From DATARH01 sp963789255 (GTDB lineage Bacteria; Pseudomonadota; Alphaproteobacteria; ATCC43930; CGMCC-115725): DNA of 64,000 bases. This document shows positions 63,276 to 64,000 of this stretch, one piece after another. Numbering within the stretch: position 1 is the first letter of the stretch; each line of letters starts with the position of its first letter. The notes below the pieces were generated by a model, which saw only the letters and a program-made list of their open reading frames with translations, ran no database searches and was not told the origin of the DNA. Made by a program: the position numbers and the translations under genes. Location of the stretch: assembly GCA_963789255.1 (NCBI GenBank), contig CAWBJW010000002.1, positions 124,001 through 188,000 on the forward strand, in the 5' to 3' direction.

Positions 63276-63593
63276 ATGCACCCGATCTCCGACAAGGCCG
63301 AAGTGGCGATCGATTTTCCCGACAAAGCCTACATGGGCGGCTTTGGCCGCGATTGCAGTTTCGATGCCCGCGCCGATGCCGACGGCATGATGATCCGTCT
63401 GGTCCGCACCTCGGGGGAGAAGCGCGAGGCCGAGATCCACCTCCATCATTTCCTGTTTGCCGGCATCCTCGACGATCTTGCCCGCTCGCTCGACGAACGC
63501 GAGCCGATCGACGAGACCCACCGGCAGCCGCTGCTGGCGGCCGCGCGCAAGCTGGCGGCAGCACTCGAACGCCGCGCGCCATGCGCGACGTAA
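63276..63593 (+). CDS. Hypothetical protein, 105 residues
   Basis: A soluble protein with no recognised family. It reads MHPISDKAEVAIDFPDKAYM, a central RLVRTSGEKREAEIHLHHF strand region, and a C-terminal helix (PLLAAARKLAAALER). GGGAGAG lies just upstream of ATG 63276, supporting the start over a longer in-frame ORF. Composition matches the window, so it looks resident. Related small proteins may exist in alphaproteobacteria, but I cannot name one. Confidence 0.65.
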   Translation: MHPISDKAEVAIDFPDKAYMGGFGRDCSFDARADADGMMIRLVRTSGEKREAEIHLHHFLFAGILDDLARSLDEREPIDETHRQPLLAAARKLAAALERRAPCAT

Positions 63594-63639
63594 CTCTCTC
63601 CCGCCCTCCCGAGAGGGCAGGAGAGAGGGCTGATGCCGC

Positions 63640-64000
63640 TCAGCCGCAGGCGACGCAGTAGGTGTCGCGCACGCCCTCCGGCAGCCGGTGCTCGTTCCAG
63701 CTCTTGCCGCCATCCTGGGTGCCGAACACCTGGCCGGCGCGCGAGACGGCGTAGACCTGGTTCGCGTCCTTCGGATGGACGATGACGCCCATCATCGTCG
63801 CATCGGCCTTGATGTCATGGTCGAAGCGCTTCCACGTCCGGCCGACATCCTCGCTGCGGTAAATCGAGCCGTCGGTGCTGCGCGCCGCCGGGCTCAGCGC
63901 GGCATAGAGCACTTTCGGGTCATGCGGCGAGGTGCGGATGTCGCGGCCGTAGGTGAGCGGCGAGAAGCGGCCGATGTCCATGTCTTCCCAGGTGTCGCCA
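63640..64000 (-). CDS. BNR/sialidase-like repeat protein, 3' part only
   Basis: The gene continues past the right edge of the window; only the last 120 or so codons are visible. The repeats STDGSIYRSEDVGRTWKRFD and FGTQDGGKSWNEHRLPEG are BNR/Asp-box units (S-x-D-x-G-x-T-W) of beta-propeller proteins annotated as glycosyl hydrolase or sialidase-like. The C-terminus ends DTYCVACG. No catalytic residues lie in the visible part, so enzymatic activity cannot be judged. Confidence 0.75.
   Translation of the reverse strand, partial: GDTWEDMDIGRFSPLTYGRDIRTSPHDPKVLYAALSPAARSTDGSIYRSEDVGRTWKRFDHDIKADATMMGVIVHPKDANQVYAVSRAGQVFGTQDGGKSWNEHRLPEGVRDTYCVACG

Overview
The window is high-GC, densely coding DNA from an alphaproteobacterium. 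The gene orders fabD-fabG-acpP-fabF-mltG-yicC-gmk and lptF-lptG-lptD-surA-pdxA-rsmA, the full hpn hopanoid cluster and a sufB-sufC-sufD-sufS-sufU-sufT operon all fit Rhodospirillales or Hyphomicrobiales-like lineages; I cannot narrow it further from sequence alone. No tRNA, rRNA, CRISPR array or insertion sequence was seen.

Layout. 0.1-7.2 kb: a GntR/FCD regulator overlaps a formyl-CoA transferase gene (frc), followed by an NAD-dependent formate dehydrogenase operon (fused NuoE/NuoF-type beta subunit, an unidentified 130-residue protein, Mo/W alpha subunit). 7.2-8.3 kb: a DUF3574 lipoprotein and a vapBC-like toxin-antitoxin pair in which both genes are broken. 8.4-25.5 kb: a hopanoid locus covering squalene synthesis (hpnC, D, E), cyclisation (shc), side-chain extension and decoration (hpnH, G, I, J, K, A), isoprenoid supply (ispH) and envelope lipid traffic (hpnM, an mlaA-like lipoprotein, hpnN). 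25.8-28.4 kb: a 64-residue protein and a two-component system. 28.6-35.4 kb: an Rrf2-type regulator and the suf Fe-S assembly operon, which carries an extra coiled-coil gene between sufB and sufC. 35.4-42.5 kb: mixed metabolic genes plus a lower-GC patch with a methyltransferase-like gene beside a 35-codon maoC remnant. 42.5-53.1 kb: ndk, holC and pepA on the minus strand, then the lipopolysaccharide-export/chaperone operon lptF-lptG-lptD-surA-pdxA-rsmA. 53.2-56.2 kb: a winged-helix/class III cyclase/TPR protein and a TPR paralogue of its C-terminal half. 56.5-62.8 kb: the fatty-acid and cell-wall cluster read leftwards (fabD, fabG, acpP, fabF, mltG, yicC, gmk). The right end holds a small lipoprotein, an unknown 105-residue protein and the 3' end of a BNR/sialidase-like repeat protein.

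Two themes cut across the region. First, about twenty single-base frame breaks, nearly all insertions, interrupt genes that are essential or otherwise intact (fabF, fabG, fabD, surA, lptD, sufS, mltG, yicC, hpnA, D, G, M). This looks like sequence error rather than gene decay, and it creates false fusions (hpnA-hpnC, yicC-gmk). Second, several families of dispersed palindromic repeats sit between genes and twice run into the 3' end of a coding region (the GntR regulator and hpnN), giving repeat-encoded protein tails.

Nothing here is clearly a new defence or biosynthetic system. The best candidates for undescribed biology are the small unknown proteins embedded in well-understood operons: the 130-residue protein between the two formate dehydrogenase subunits, the 89-residue coiled-coil protein between sufB and sufC, and the 64-residue protein beside hpnN and a two-component system.
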